A stretch of DNA of 64,000 nucleotides. Origin: an uncultured Collinsella sp. Its GTDB lineage: Bacteria > Actinomycetota > Coriobacteriia > Coriobacteriales > Coriobacteriaceae. The notes beneath the pieces are model-generated. The model worked only from the letters and a program-made list of their open reading frames with translations, was not told the DNA's origin and made no database searches. Shown here one piece after another: positions 47,462 through 55,898 of the stretch; position 1 is the stretch's first letter; every line of letters starts with the position of its first letter. The DNA lies in assembly GCA_958427355.1 (NCBI GenBank), contig CAUACA010000004.1, positions 1-64,000 on the forward strand, read 5' to 3'. The position numbers and the translations under genes were made by a program.

Positions 47462-48508
47462 ATGCGCGCGTTTAATGTTGAGCTGTCGCGCCGAGGATTT
47501 GCTTCGGCGCTTGCTGTGGGCGCGTTGTCGCTCGCGCTGGCTGGCTGTGGTGGCGGAGCTGCGGGGGCGGGGTCTGCCGCCGGGTCTGCCGCAGACGGTG
47601 CCGCCGCGGAGCCGGTTGAGGTGCACGTCGCCTCGCTCAAGGGTCCGACGTCGATCGGTCTGGTGCAGTTTATGGACCAGGCAGCGAGTGGCGAGACGGA
47701 CAACGAGTTCGACTTTGCGATCAGCGCCGCAGCCGATGAGATCGTGCCCAAGGTCATTCAGGGAGATGTCGACATTGCCCTGGTGCCGGCCAACGTGGCG
47801 AGCGTGCTCTACAACAAGACCGAGGGCGCGGTGCAGGTCATCGACATCAACACGCTGGGCGTGCTGAGCGTGGTGACGGGTAACGCGGACGTTGCCTCTT
47901 TTGGCGACCTGGCGGGTCGCACCGTCTACATGACGGGCAAGGGCGCCACGCCAGAGTACGTCATGAACTACCTACTGGAGCGCGCGGGTCTGACCGGCCA
48001 GGTGGCACTTGAGTTTAAGAGCGAGCCCACCGAGGTGCTGTCGGCTCTGCTTGCCGATCCGTCTGCCGTGGGCGTGCTGCCCGAGCCGTTCAAGACGGCG
48101 GCCATCGCAAAGAGCGAAGGCAAGCTGTCAGCTCCGGTAAGTCTGACCGATGTGTGGGATGAGCTGGCGGGTGACACGGGTTCGCGTCTGCTGACGGGCG
48201 TGACCGTGGTGCGCCGGGCCTTTGCCGAGGAGCATCCCAAGGCCGTGGCGGAATTCTTGAGCTGCCATGCGGCGAGCGCGAAGGCCGTCAATGCGGCGCC
48301 GGCGGACTGGGCTCAGGCCGTGGTCGATGCGGGCATCGTGGATAACGCCACGATTGCCGAAAAGGCGATTCCCGGGTGCATGCTCGTGTGCCAGACGGGG
48401 AAGGATATGAAGGCGGCGCTCGGTGGGTACCTGCGGGTGCTGGTCGATGCGGATGCGAGCGCCGTGGGCGGCAAGCTCCCGGCTGATGATTTTTACTACA
48501 TGGAGTAG
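47462..48508 (+). CDS. ABC transporter substrate-binding lipoprotein (NitT/TauT type)
   Basis: 348-aa extracytoplasmic binding protein. The N-terminus has twin arginines and a lipobox, SRRGFASALAVGALSLALAGC, with lipidation at Cys29 and possibly Tat export. A Gly/Ala/Ser linker leads to a periplasmic-binding-protein fold of the NMT1/SsuA type (VASLKGPTSIGLVQFMDQ, GDVDIALVPANVASVLY, VYMTGKGATPEYVMNYLLE). Its ATG is 2 bp after the hydrogenase stop, so the two are translationally linked. The ligand is unknown; family members bind sulfonates, nitrate, thiamine precursors or metal-related compounds. Confidence 0.85.
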   Translation: MRAFNVELSRRGFASALAVGALSLALAGCGGGAAGAGSAAGSAADGAAAEPVEVHVASLKGPTSIGLVQFMDQAASGETDNEFDFAISAAADEIVPKVIQGDVDIALVPANVASVLYNKTEGAVQVIDINTLGVLSVVTGNADVASFGDLAGRTVYMTGKGATPEYVMNYLLERAGLTGQVALEFKSEPTEVLSALLADPSAVGVLPEPFKTAAIAKSEGKLSAPVSLTDVWDELAGDTGSRLLTGVTVVRRAFAEEHPKAVAEFLSCHAASAKAVNAAPADWAQAVVDAGIVDNATIAEKAIPGCMLVCQTGKDMKAALGGYLRVLVDADASAVGGKLPADDFYYME

Positions 48509-48511
48509 CCC

Positions 48512-49891
48512 GTGCGTGCGTTTGCTCGACAAATGACAGAGCGTATGAAGGCGGTGGCGGCAGTAGGTGCCGTTGCCGCCTTTTGGCTTGCCGTGTGGGT
48601 CTTTGCAGCGGCGTTGGTAGCGCAGCCGTTGATTTTGCCGGGGCCGGGCGCTGTCGTGGTGGCGCTGCTGCGCCTGGTGTGCGATGGCGGTACCTGGGCG
48701 ATTTTGGCGGGCTCGGGTGTGCGGATACTGGGCGGGCTGGCGCTTGCCGCGGTGTGTGGTGACGTGTTGGCGGGAGTCTCGGTGCGGTCGCGGACGTTTG
48801 CCCGCCTGGTGGCGCCGGCGCTTTCGTTTGTTAAGGCGACGCCGGTTGCCTGCGTGGTGGTCCTGCTGCTCATTTGGTTGGGGTCGGCGCGCGTGAGCAT
48901 TGCGGCGGTCTTTTTGATGGCGCTGCCGGGCGTGTATTTTTCGCTGGTCGAGGGTTTGACGCAAGCGGATAAGCCACTGGAGCAGATGTTTCGTCTGCAT
49001 GGCGTGCGGGGTTGGCGTCTGTTTTGCGCCCACACCTGGCGCGAGGTCCTGCCGTTTGTGCTTTCGTGTTCCCGCGCCGTGATTGGCATGAGCTGGAAGG
49101 CCGGCGTGGCGGCGGAGCTCATCGGCATGGCGACGGGCACCGTGGGCGAACGCATCTATCAGGCGAAGCTGCTCATCGAGACGGCTGACCTGCTGGCGTG
49201 GACCGTGCTGGTCGTTGCCGCCTCGTGGGCGTGCGAGCGTGTGCTGGTGTGGCTGCTGCGGGTTTCGGGGCCCGTAGCGTGGCGCGCTGCCGTGCGGGCG
49301 CATGGGTGTGGTAGTCGCGGACGTGCGGGCGGCTCTGCTGGCGGCAGGGCTGCTGCGGAGCTTGCGCTCGCCGTGGGCGACCGGGCACCCTGGGCTCCGG
49401 CGCTGGATGGTCTGGTGCTCAACGTGCCCGCGGGCGGGCGTATCTGCGTGATGGGCGCTTCAGGCGTGGGCAAGTCGACGCTGCTTTCGTTGACAGCGGG
49501 GGAGTGCGCGCCGTGCTCGATGGTGTTTCAGGATACGCGCCTGGTTGAGGACGCCTCTGCTTTGGATAACGTGCTGGTGTGCGCCGATGCACGCGTGAAT
49601 GCCTCGAGTGCCGCTGCCTTGTTGCGCCTGCTGGTACCGGGGATCGATGTGCATGCCCGCGTGGCCGAGCTCTCGGGCGGGCAGCGCCGTCGCGTCGAGA
49701 TTGCCCGAGCCCTGCTGTGTCCGGGCGGCGCAGTGATTCTGGACGAGCCCTTTACCGGTCTAGACATCGCTGCGCGCGACGCATGCACCGAGGTCGTGCT
49801 CGACTTGCTCGACGGCCGTATGCTGTTGCTTGCCACGCACGATGCCGCTGACGCTCGGGCCCTCAATATCTCGGACATCATTACACTCTAA
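48512..49891 (+). CDS. Fused ABC permease-ATPase (NitT/TauT type)
   Basis: 459-aa protein with an inner-membrane permease domain (about 1-260; EAA-like segment SRAVIGMSWKAGVAAELIGM) joined by a Gly/Ala/Arg linker to an ABC ATPase (about 285-459). ATPase motifs are intact: MGASGVGKSTLL, MVFQDTRL, LSGGQRRRVEIARALL, VILDEPFTGLD and ATHD. The distance between Walker A and the Q-loop is only about 20 residues, shorter than usual, so the nucleotide-binding domain is a minimal version. In this transporter class the two domains are normally separate proteins. The GTG start is 3 bp after the binding-protein gene. It completes a binding protein-permease-ATPase set in two genes. Confidence 0.88.
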   Translation: MRAFARQMTERMKAVAAVGAVAAFWLAVWVFAAALVAQPLILPGPGAVVVALLRLVCDGGTWAILAGSGVRILGGLALAAVCGDVLAGVSVRSRTFARLVAPALSFVKATPVACVVVLLLIWLGSARVSIAAVFLMALPGVYFSLVEGLTQADKPLEQMFRLHGVRGWRLFCAHTWREVLPFVLSCSRAVIGMSWKAGVAAELIGMATGTVGERIYQAKLLIETADLLAWTVLVVAASWACERVLVWLLRVSGPVAWRAAVRAHGCGSRGRAGGSAGGRAAAELALAVGDRAPWAPALDGLVLNVPAGGRICVMGASGVGKSTLLSLTAGECAPCSMVFQDTRLVEDASALDNVLVCADARVNASSAAALLRLLVPGIDVHARVAELSGGQRRRVEIARALLCPGGAVILDEPFTGLDIAARDACTEVVLDLLDGRMLLLATHDAADARALNISDIITL

Positions 49892-49948
49892 AGACTTACT
49901 CAGCAACAAATTGATCCGTTTTTTCTCCGTCCCCATGGGGTCGGGTAT

Positions 49949-49983
49949 GGTATTCTATCTGCGGGGTAATACTTAGGAATACC
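49949..49983. promoter_or_regulatory. Candidate operator upstream of relB-like gene
   Basis: GGTATTC (49949-49955) and GAATACC (49977-49983) form an inverted repeat, with two more TAATACC-like copies between and just after (to 49993). Repeated short half-sites are usual at type II antitoxin operators, and the antitoxin gene starts 124 bp further on. Confidence 0.45.
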
Positions 49984-50106
49984 AAGTAATACCAACGCCG
50001 TAGAACAAACTCCAGATGCGGGCCAATCGGGTTGCCTTCACAGCCCGTCGCCCAGCCGCGCGGCCCGCATCTATCCGCACTACCGTTGTTTCAAAAAGGA
50101 AGCGCC

Positions 50107-50310
50107 ATGGCAGAACACATGACCCCGGTTGTCGCGAAGGTCTTGCCCGAGGAAAAGGCAGCCTTCGCGGCGGCAACCCAGCTCGTGGGCACCACGCCGT
50201 CCAACGCCATCCGCATGTTCATCGCCGCTTTCAATCGCTGCGGCACCTTCCCGTTCGACATCTCGCCGAGCGGGGCTTTTGGCGCTGCGCCCGATTCTCA
50301 TCAACAATGA
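50107..50310 (+). CDS. RelB/DinJ-family antitoxin without adjacent toxin
   Basis: 67-aa protein with the ribbon-helix-helix N-terminus typical of RelB/DinJ (MTPVVAKVLPEEKAAFAAAT, LVGTTPSNAIRMFIAAFNRC) and the short FPFD motif seen at the end of the DNA-binding part. The longer toxin-wrapping tail is cut to about 12 residues. The ATG follows AAAAAGGAAG. No YafQ/RelE-type toxin is found on either side; a palindromic repeat and a CPBP protease gene follow. It is probably a solitary antitoxin or a regulatory remnant. Confidence 0.8.
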   Translation: MAEHMTPVVAKVLPEEKAAFAAATQLVGTTPSNAIRMFIAAFNRCGTFPFDISPSGAFGAAPDSHQQ

Positions 50311-50382
50311 CTGTCCCAAACTGCCGGCACTTGGGGACGTTCTTTTTCTGCCGGCAGTTAAGGAACGTCCCTAAGTGCCGGG
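50311..50382. repeat. GGAACGTCCC / TGCCGGCA repeat cluster 3
   Basis: CTGTCCCAAACTGCCGGCA, then TTGGGGACGTTCTTTTTCTGCCGGCA-type and AAGGAACGTCCCTAAGTGCCGG blocks; GGGGACGTTC and GAACGTCCC can pair. It begins right after the antitoxin stop and ends 16 bp before the CPBP start codon. Confidence 0.85.
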
Positions 50383-50398
50383 TTTTGAGGAGGTTGGC

Positions 50399-51310
50399 AT
50401 GCTCAATGCGATGGCGTGGGCGCTTGCCTGTTTTGGTGTTGTTGCTGCCGATATTGCCCTGAGCATGGTTCTGTTTTCAGTTCTCGATGCCGTGTCGGTG
50501 CTGACGGGCTATCCGATCGACAATCTCGATATCCAATGGTTCCAGGCTGCCGCTCAGACGGCGTCATTTTTGATGGCGCTGCTGTGGTGGCGTTATCTGT
50601 GGCCCCGCTCCTTCATGGCGCGCCGGCAAGGCGAGCGCCCGCTCGGTGGGGGAGCAAGCGCGGCATGGAAGCGCATTGCCTGCGTTGTTGTGATCGGCCT
50701 ATCCATGCAGGTGGTCATTAGCTACCTATGCGACGGCGTACTGTCGCTGCTGCCCGAGGTCGCGGCAGACTATAGCGAGCTCGTCGAGGAGACGGGCATG
50801 GGCGATACCAGCCTTCTTGCTGTCTTGACCACAGTGCTCGGCGCTCCGTTTTGCGAAGAGTTGCTGGTGCGCGGCATTATTTTTGAGTTTTCGCTGCGTG
50901 CGTTTAATCCACAGTGCCGTTCGCTCTGGAAGCGCCGGCGCCGCGCGAACGCGCAAGACGGCGCCATGGTGCCCTGGGCGGCCCCGAGTACCTGGGGCGT
51001 CGCCGCGGCAATCGTGCTGCAGGCGGCGGTCTTCGGCTTTATGCATATGAACTGGGTACAGGGCTGCTATGCGGGCGCTGCCGGCCTCATTTTTGGCTGG
51101 GTGCTCGTGACGACTGGAAAGCTTCGCTACACGATCCTGCTGCACTTTGTCTTTAATGCCGGGTCGTATCTCATGACGTTGCTCTGGTTTGTGCACACGC
51201 CGTTCGACGTGGCAATTACGGTCGCTATCGCCGGCGTCATCCTTGTTGAGGCAATGCGCTCGCTGCGCCACGCGTGTGGGATGGACGCAGCGAGCGCACC
51301 ACTGCCCTAG
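50399..51310 (+). CDS. CPBP-family intramembrane metalloprotease
   Basis: 303-aa membrane protein with about eight helices. The CPBP (Abi/CAAX protease) signature is complete: FCEELLVRG (EExxxR), FGFMHMN (FxxxH) and LHFVFNAGS (HxxxN), which hold the catalytic metal and glutamate. Between the first and second motifs is an Arg-rich cytoplasmic insert of about 35 residues. The ATG follows GAGGAGG. Bacterial members can be involved in bacteriocin immunity or maturation, but no such genes are adjacent. It overlaps the convergent YgiQ gene by 4 bp. Confidence 0.88.
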   Translation: MLNAMAWALACFGVVAADIALSMVLFSVLDAVSVLTGYPIDNLDIQWFQAAAQTASFLMALLWWRYLWPRSFMARRQGERPLGGGASAAWKRIACVVVIGLSMQVVISYLCDGVLSLLPEVAADYSELVEETGMGDTSLLAVLTTVLGAPFCEELLVRGIIFEFSLRAFNPQCRSLWKRRRRANAQDGAMVPWAAPSTWGVAAAIVLQAAVFGFMHMNWVQGCYAGAAGLIFGWVLVTTGKLRYTILLHFVFNAGSYLMTLLWFVHTPFDVAITVAIAGVILVEAMRSLRHACGMDAASAPLP

Positions 51311-53454
51311 TTGCGACGTCCGCCTCCGTTGGCGCCCTGACGCCCCTGCGCCGCGCGGTTGCGCCCGGCAGTGTTCTGCGCACGCGACATGCCGCTGTGC
51401 CCCTTGCTGCCCTTAGGTCCCTTGCCGGCACCGCTAGCGCCACCGTGCGGCTTGCCGCCCTTCTTGCCGGTGCCATGCCCGCCGCCAGCAGATGTCTCGC
51501 CCGGGCGCGGGGGCACGGGGCGAATCAGGCAATGCTTGGTGTAGCCGATCAGGTCGCGACGGCCGGCCTTTTCCAGCGCCTCGCGCACCAGCTTGTAGTT
51601 CTCGGGCTTGCGATACTGGATGAGCGCGCGCTGCATGGCCTTTTCGTGCGGGTCGCGCGCCACGTAGATCGGCTGCATAGTGCGCGGGTCCACGCCGGTG
51701 TAGTACATGCACGTCGACATGGTGGACGGCGTGGGGTAGAAGTCCTGCACCTGCTCGGGCATGTAGCCCATGTCGCGCACGGCTTCGGCAAGGTCCACGG
51801 CTTCCTTCATGGTCGAGCCGGGGTGGCTCGAGATCAGATACGGCACTACGTACTGTTTGAGTCCGTATTCGCGGTTCAAGCGCTCAAATTTGCGACAGAA
51901 CGCATCGTAGACGGCGCGGCTCGGCTTGCCCATTACGGAGAGCACCGCGTCGCTCACGTGCTCGGGTGCCACGCGTAGCTGGCCCGAGACATGGTGTTCC
52001 AGCAGCTCGCGCAAAAACTCGTCCGAGGCATCGGCCATGGTGTAGTCAAAACGGATGCCGCTGCGGACAAAGACCTTCTTGACGCCCGGCAGCTGGCGCA
52101 GGTCGCGCAGCAGCTGCGTGTAGCCGCTCTCGTCGACCACCATGTTCTTGCACACGCTCGGCCACAGGCAACGCTTGTTCTTGCACACGCCGTGCTTGAG
52201 CTGCTTATCGCAGGCCGGGCGGCTAAAGTTAGCCGTCGGTCCGCCCACGTCGTTGATGTAGCCCTTAAACTCGGGATCGCGCGTGAGCAGCTCGGCCTCA
52301 CGCATGATCGAGTCGTGACTGCGCATCTGCAGCACGCGACCCTGGTGGAAGGTGAGCGCGCAAAACGAGCACTCGCCAAAACAGCCGCGGTTGGAGCTAA
52401 TGGAAAACTTGATCTCGGCAAAGGCCGGCACGCCGCCCGCCGCGTCGTAATCGGGATGCCAATCGCGTGCATAGGGGAGTTCGGCCACCTCGTCCATCTC
52501 GTCGGTGGTGAGTGTCGCCGACGGCGGGTTCTGCACCACATAGACGCTGTTGGGATATGGCTCTACCAGGCGATGCCCGGTGATGGGGTCCATATTCTGC
52601 TGCTGCACGTTAAAGCTGCGGGCGTAGTTGAGCTTGTCGGCGGCAAGGTCGTCCCAGCTGGGCAGCAGGTCGTAGTCGTAGACCTCGTCGAGCGAACCCG
52701 TGCGGTAGACAGTGCCATTGATATAGGTGATCTGGTCCACGGGCAGTCCCGCGTCGAGCGCGTCGGCGATCTCGACGATCGCGTGCTCGCCCATGCCGTA
52801 GATGAGGATGTCGGCGCCCGAGTCGAGCAGTACCGAGCGCTTGAGCTTGTCCTGCCAGTAATCGTAGTGGGCCAGACGGCGCAGGCTCGCCTCGATGCCG
52901 CCGATGATGATGGGAGCGTCCTTGAACGTCTGGCGGATGAGGTTGCCATAGACCGTGACGGCTCGGTTGGGACGGCGCCCCTCCTCGCCACCGGGGGTAT
53001 AGGCGTCGGTGTGGCGGCGGTGCTTGGTTACCGAATAGTGGTTGACCATGGAGTCCATGTTGCCGGCACTGACGAGAAAGCCCAGGCGCGGCTCACCGAG
53101 CACAGTGATGCTGGCGGGGTCGGTCCAGTCGGGTTGGCAGATGATGCCCACCTTGTAGCCGTGCGCGTCGAGGACGCGGCTAATGATGGCCATGCCAAAG
53201 CTGGGGTGGTCCACGTAGGCGTCGCCGCAGATGTAGACGAAGTCGCACTGGTCCCAGCCGCGCGCGTCCATGTCGGCGCGGCTGACAGGGAGGAATTTAT
53301 CGCGGCCCGGGCGCCAGGGGCGGGCGGGCGTCGCTTGGGAATGCTTGGTGCGGGCGACCGTGGCCTGCGCCTTGCCGCCGCGCTTTTGCTGCTGGCCCTG
53401 TTTGTCCTGCTGACTGCGCTGGTTGTTCTGAGCGTGCTGAGGCTTTTTTGCCAC
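51307..53454 (-). CDS. ygiQ: YgiQ-family radical SAM protein
   Basis: 715-aa protein with an uncharacterised reaction. An N-terminal basic, Gln-rich stretch precedes the YgiQ N-domain (FLPVSRADMDARGWDQCDFV, DAYVDHPSFG). The radical SAM core has SNRGCFGECSFCAL (Cx3Cx2C, [4Fe-4S]-SAM site). Family signatures near the end include QVQDFYPTPSTMSTCMYYTG. The last 80 residues are a Gly/Lys/Arg-rich tail. The GTG is fixed by AGGAGGG directly upstream; the open frame runs 57 codons further without support. The length is typical apart from the tail. Confidence 0.92.
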   Translation of the reverse strand: MAKKPQHAQNNQRSQQDKQGQQQKRGGKAQATVARTKHSQATPARPWRPGRDKFLPVSRADMDARGWDQCDFVYICGDAYVDHPSFGMAIISRVLDAHGYKVGIICQPDWTDPASITVLGEPRLGFLVSAGNMDSMVNHYSVTKHRRHTDAYTPGGEEGRRPNRAVTVYGNLIRQTFKDAPIIIGGIEASLRRLAHYDYWQDKLKRSVLLDSGADILIYGMGEHAIVEIADALDAGLPVDQITYINGTVYRTGSLDEVYDYDLLPSWDDLAADKLNYARSFNVQQQNMDPITGHRLVEPYPNSVYVVQNPPSATLTTDEMDEVAELPYARDWHPDYDAAGGVPAFAEIKFSISSNRGCFGECSFCALTFHQGRVLQMRSHDSIMREAELLTRDPEFKGYINDVGGPTANFSRPACDKQLKHGVCKNKRCLWPSVCKNMVVDESGYTQLLRDLRQLPGVKKVFVRSGIRFDYTMADASDEFLRELLEHHVSGQLRVAPEHVSDAVLSVMGKPSRAVYDAFCRKFERLNREYGLKQYVVPYLISSHPGSTMKEAVDLAEAVRDMGYMPEQVQDFYPTPSTMSTCMYYTGVDPRTMQPIYVARDPHEKAMQRALIQYRKPENYKLVREALEKAGRRDLIGYTKHCLIRPVPPRPGETSAGGGHGTGKKGGKPHGGASGAGKGPKGSKGHSGMSRAQNTAGRNRAAQGRQGANGGGRRN

Positions 53455-53707
53455 GATCCCTCCTGGTGTCTGTATGCTGCACGTAATTGTAACCAGTCTT
53501 TTTGGGACGGAGCTAAAAAGACTGGGGGAGTACATGGGCTGGTGAGTGAGAGCGTCGCCACGCCCGCCGTTTGTTTCCAGACTGTGTATCCCTGCGTCGA
53601 AGGAGCCGTCTCGCGCGCACGCCATGTTGTCAATGGGTTACAGTATGAACGGCGGCTATGTTTCCGCCAACGCACGAGAGAGTCGTCAACAAGGAGGACG
53701 CACGACG

Positions 53708-54424
53708 ATGCAGCGTGCCAAACAGATATCGGAGTCCATCGAGCTGGGCATTATCTTGGCGCTCGCCGGTGGCTTTATGGATGTGTATTCGTACATTGGG
53801 CGCGACCATGTTTTCGCTAACGCGCAGACGGGCAACATCTTGCTGGTGGGCGTGAGCATCTCGGAGGGCAATTGGGCACTTGCGGGGCGCTACTTCTTCC
53901 CTGTGGTGTCGTTTGCTGTGGGCATTATGCTTGCCGACCTGGTGCACGAGCGGTTTGGCAGCGTGATTCACTGGCGACAGGTGACGGTGTTCTTTGAAGC
54001 CGTTATCTTGCTGGGCGTGAGCTTTATCCCGGGCGGCAATTTCAACCTGCTCGCCAACTGCCTCACCTCGTTTGCCTGCGGCATGCAGGTCGAGAGCTTC
54101 CGCAAGATTCACGGTCACGGCATCGCTACGACCATGTGCATCGGCAACTTGCGCAACGCGCTGCAAAACGTGGACGATTACATCATCACCCACAGGCGCG
54201 GCTTTTTGGAAAACGGCCTGCTGTACTTTGGCGTGATCTTTACCTTTGTGTTTGGCGCCGTGTTGGGCAACTGGTGTATTGAGCGCATGGGCCTGCACGC
54301 CATCGTCGTGGCGAGCTTGCTGCTGTTTGTCGCGTTTGCCATCATGTTCATCGACCGCGAGCGCGACTTGCGCTTACGCTGGAAGGTTGCGGCCGAGGCT
54401 TGGAAAGAGGGCTGTCGAAAGTAA
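53708..54424 (+). CDS. YoaK/DUF1275 family membrane protein
   Basis: 238-aa inner-membrane protein of the YoaK family with about six helices. Hallmarks are ALAGGFMDVYSYIGRDHVFANAQTGNI near the start and ALQNVDDYIITHRR later. Function is not established for the family. The ATG is behind AAGGAGGA; the frame extends 54 codons upstream without a ribosome site. It is divergent from ygiQ and followed by a terminator. Confidence 0.9.
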   Translation: MQRAKQISESIELGIILALAGGFMDVYSYIGRDHVFANAQTGNILLVGVSISEGNWALAGRYFFPVVSFAVGIMLADLVHERFGSVIHWRQVTVFFEAVILLGVSFIPGGNFNLLANCLTSFACGMQVESFRKIHGHGIATTMCIGNLRNALQNVDDYIITHRRGFLENGLLYFGVIFTFVFGAVLGNWCIERMGLHAIVVASLLLFVAFAIMFIDRERDLRLRWKVAAEAWKEGCRK

Positions 54425-54429
54425 CCGAA

Positions 54430-54466
54430 TGCGGCAAAGGGGTTGTCCCTTTGCCGCAATATTTTT
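54430..54466 (+). terminator. Terminator after YoaK-like gene
   Basis: A TGCGGCAAAGGG / CCCTTTGCCGCA stem with a short loop is followed by ATATTTTT. Confidence 0.9.
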
Positions 54467-54478
54467 CATCATCTGTTG

Positions 54479-54530
54479 AAACGCTTTAACACTATTGACG
54501 TTCTCACGCGTTTTTTGTTTCAAAAGCGTT
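54479..54530. promoter_or_regulatory. Candidate operator pair at the fucO promoter
   Basis: AAACGCTTT (54479-54487) and AAAGCGTT (54523-54530) form an inverted pair around a -35-like TTGACG (54495-54500). The half-sites look like LacI/CcpA-type sequences (AAACGCTTT), suggesting carbon-source control. Confidence 0.4.
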
Positions 54531-54589
54531 AGGATGGGACTCATAGCGTGGGGCGTAATGGATGCCCCGCACACGATGGGAGGCTATCA

Positions 54590-55756
54590 ATGGCTAATCG
54601 TTTCGTTCTCAATACCATCTCTTATCATGGTTCCGGCGCCATCAAGGAGATCCCCGGCGAGCTCCAGCGTCGCGGCTACAAGAAGATCTTCGTCTGCTCC
54701 GACCCCGATCTGGTCAAGTTTGGCGTTACCGCTAAGGTGACCGACGAGCTCGACGCTGCCGGCATCGCTTGGAGCCTCTACTCCGAGATCAAGCCCAACC
54801 CCACTATCCAGAACGTCAAGGACGGCGTCGAGGCCTTCAAGGCCGCCGAGGCTGACGCTATCGTGACCATCGGTGGTGGCTCCTCCATGGACACTGCTAA
54901 GGCCATCGGCATCATCATCAACAACCCCGAGTTCGCCGATGTCCGCAGCCTCGAGGGCGTTGCTCCCACTAAGAACCACGCCGTGTTCACCATCGCTGTG
55001 CCGACGACCGCCGGTACCGCCGCCGAGGTGACCATCAACTACGTCATCACCGACCCCGAGAAGGTCCGCAAGTTCGTGTGCGTCGACACCAACGACGCCC
55101 CCGAGGTCGCCGTCGTCGATCCCGACATGATGGCCTCCATGCCCGCCGGCCTGACCGCTTCCACTGGCATGGACGCACTGACCCACGCCATCGAGGGCTA
55201 CACCACCAAGGGCGCCTGGGAGCTTTCCGACATGTTCCACTTTGAGGCCATTAAGCTGATCAGCGAGAACCTGCGCGACTCCGTCGCCGAGGCCAAGTCC
55301 GGCCAGCCCGGCTCCGGCCGTGAGGGCATGGCTCTTGGTCAGTATGTCGCCGGCATGGGCTTCTCCAATGTTGGCCTGGGCATCGACCACGCCATGGCTC
55401 ACACCCTGTCCGCTCACTACGACACCCCGCACGGCGTCGCTTGCGCCATGCTGCTGCCGATCGCCATGGAGTTCAACAAGCCGGTTTGCGCCGAGCGTCT
55501 GGCCAAGGTTGCCGTCGCCATGGGCGTTGACACCACGGGCATGAGCACCGCCGAGGCCGCCGATGCCGCCATCGCCGCCGTCAAGCAGCTTTCCGCCGAC
55601 GTGAACATCCCGCACGTCTGTGAGGCCATGAAGGCTGACGAGATCGAGGTCCTGGCCAAGGACGCCATGGCCGACGCCTGCTTCCCGGGTAACCCGCGCG
55701 AGGCAACGCTCGACGACGTCATCGAGCTCTTCAAGAAGATCTGCCCGGCTGCCTAG
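54590..55756 (+). CDS. fucO: Lactaldehyde reductase / 1,2-propanediol oxidoreductase
   Basis: Iron-dependent group III alcohol dehydrogenase, 388 aa, very similar along its length to E. coli FucO: MANRFVLN start, NPEFADVRSLEG, FTIAVPTTAGTAAEVTINYV, QYVAGMGFSNVGLG. The metal ligands are present (DALTHAIEGY near 194, DHAMAHTL near 267, TPHGVAC). It reduces lactaldehyde to 1,2-propanediol, recycling NADH in deoxysugar (fucose/rhamnose) fermentation. No other fuc genes are in the window. The ATG follows GGGAGG. Monocistronic with a strong terminator; codon choice is strongly biased to C-ending codons, as in highly expressed genes. Confidence 0.93.
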   Translation: MANRFVLNTISYHGSGAIKEIPGELQRRGYKKIFVCSDPDLVKFGVTAKVTDELDAAGIAWSLYSEIKPNPTIQNVKDGVEAFKAAEADAIVTIGGGSSMDTAKAIGIIINNPEFADVRSLEGVAPTKNHAVFTIAVPTTAGTAAEVTINYVITDPEKVRKFVCVDTNDAPEVAVVDPDMMASMPAGLTASTGMDALTHAIEGYTTKGAWELSDMFHFEAIKLISENLRDSVAEAKSGQPGSGREGMALGQYVAGMGFSNVGLGIDHAMAHTLSAHYDTPHGVACAMLLPIAMEFNKPVCAERLAKVAVAMGVDTTGMSTAEAADAAIAAVKQLSADVNIPHVCEAMKADEIEVLAKDAMADACFPGNPREATLDDVIELFKKICPAA

Positions 55757-55809
55757 CCCAGTTTGGTGGTCCTTCGCCCGTAGGTGTATGGTCTTTTGAC
55801 GTGCCGCTG

Positions 55810-55841
55810 GCCCCGCCGTGCTACGCACGGCGGGGCTTTTT
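55810..55841 (+). terminator. Terminator after fucO
   Basis: A perfect GCCCCGCCGTGC / GCACGGCGGGGC stem with a 3-nt loop is followed by TTTTT. Confidence 0.93.
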
Positions 55842-55898
55842 GTGCTGCGTCGATGCCCTGAGACGGACAAAACCAAGGCGTACTGCCCGCTGCGGATA

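Noticed and set aside
51991..53820. 609-codon plus-strand frame opposite ygiQ
   Set aside because: The radical SAM motifs are on the minus strand, and the plus-strand product has no motif.
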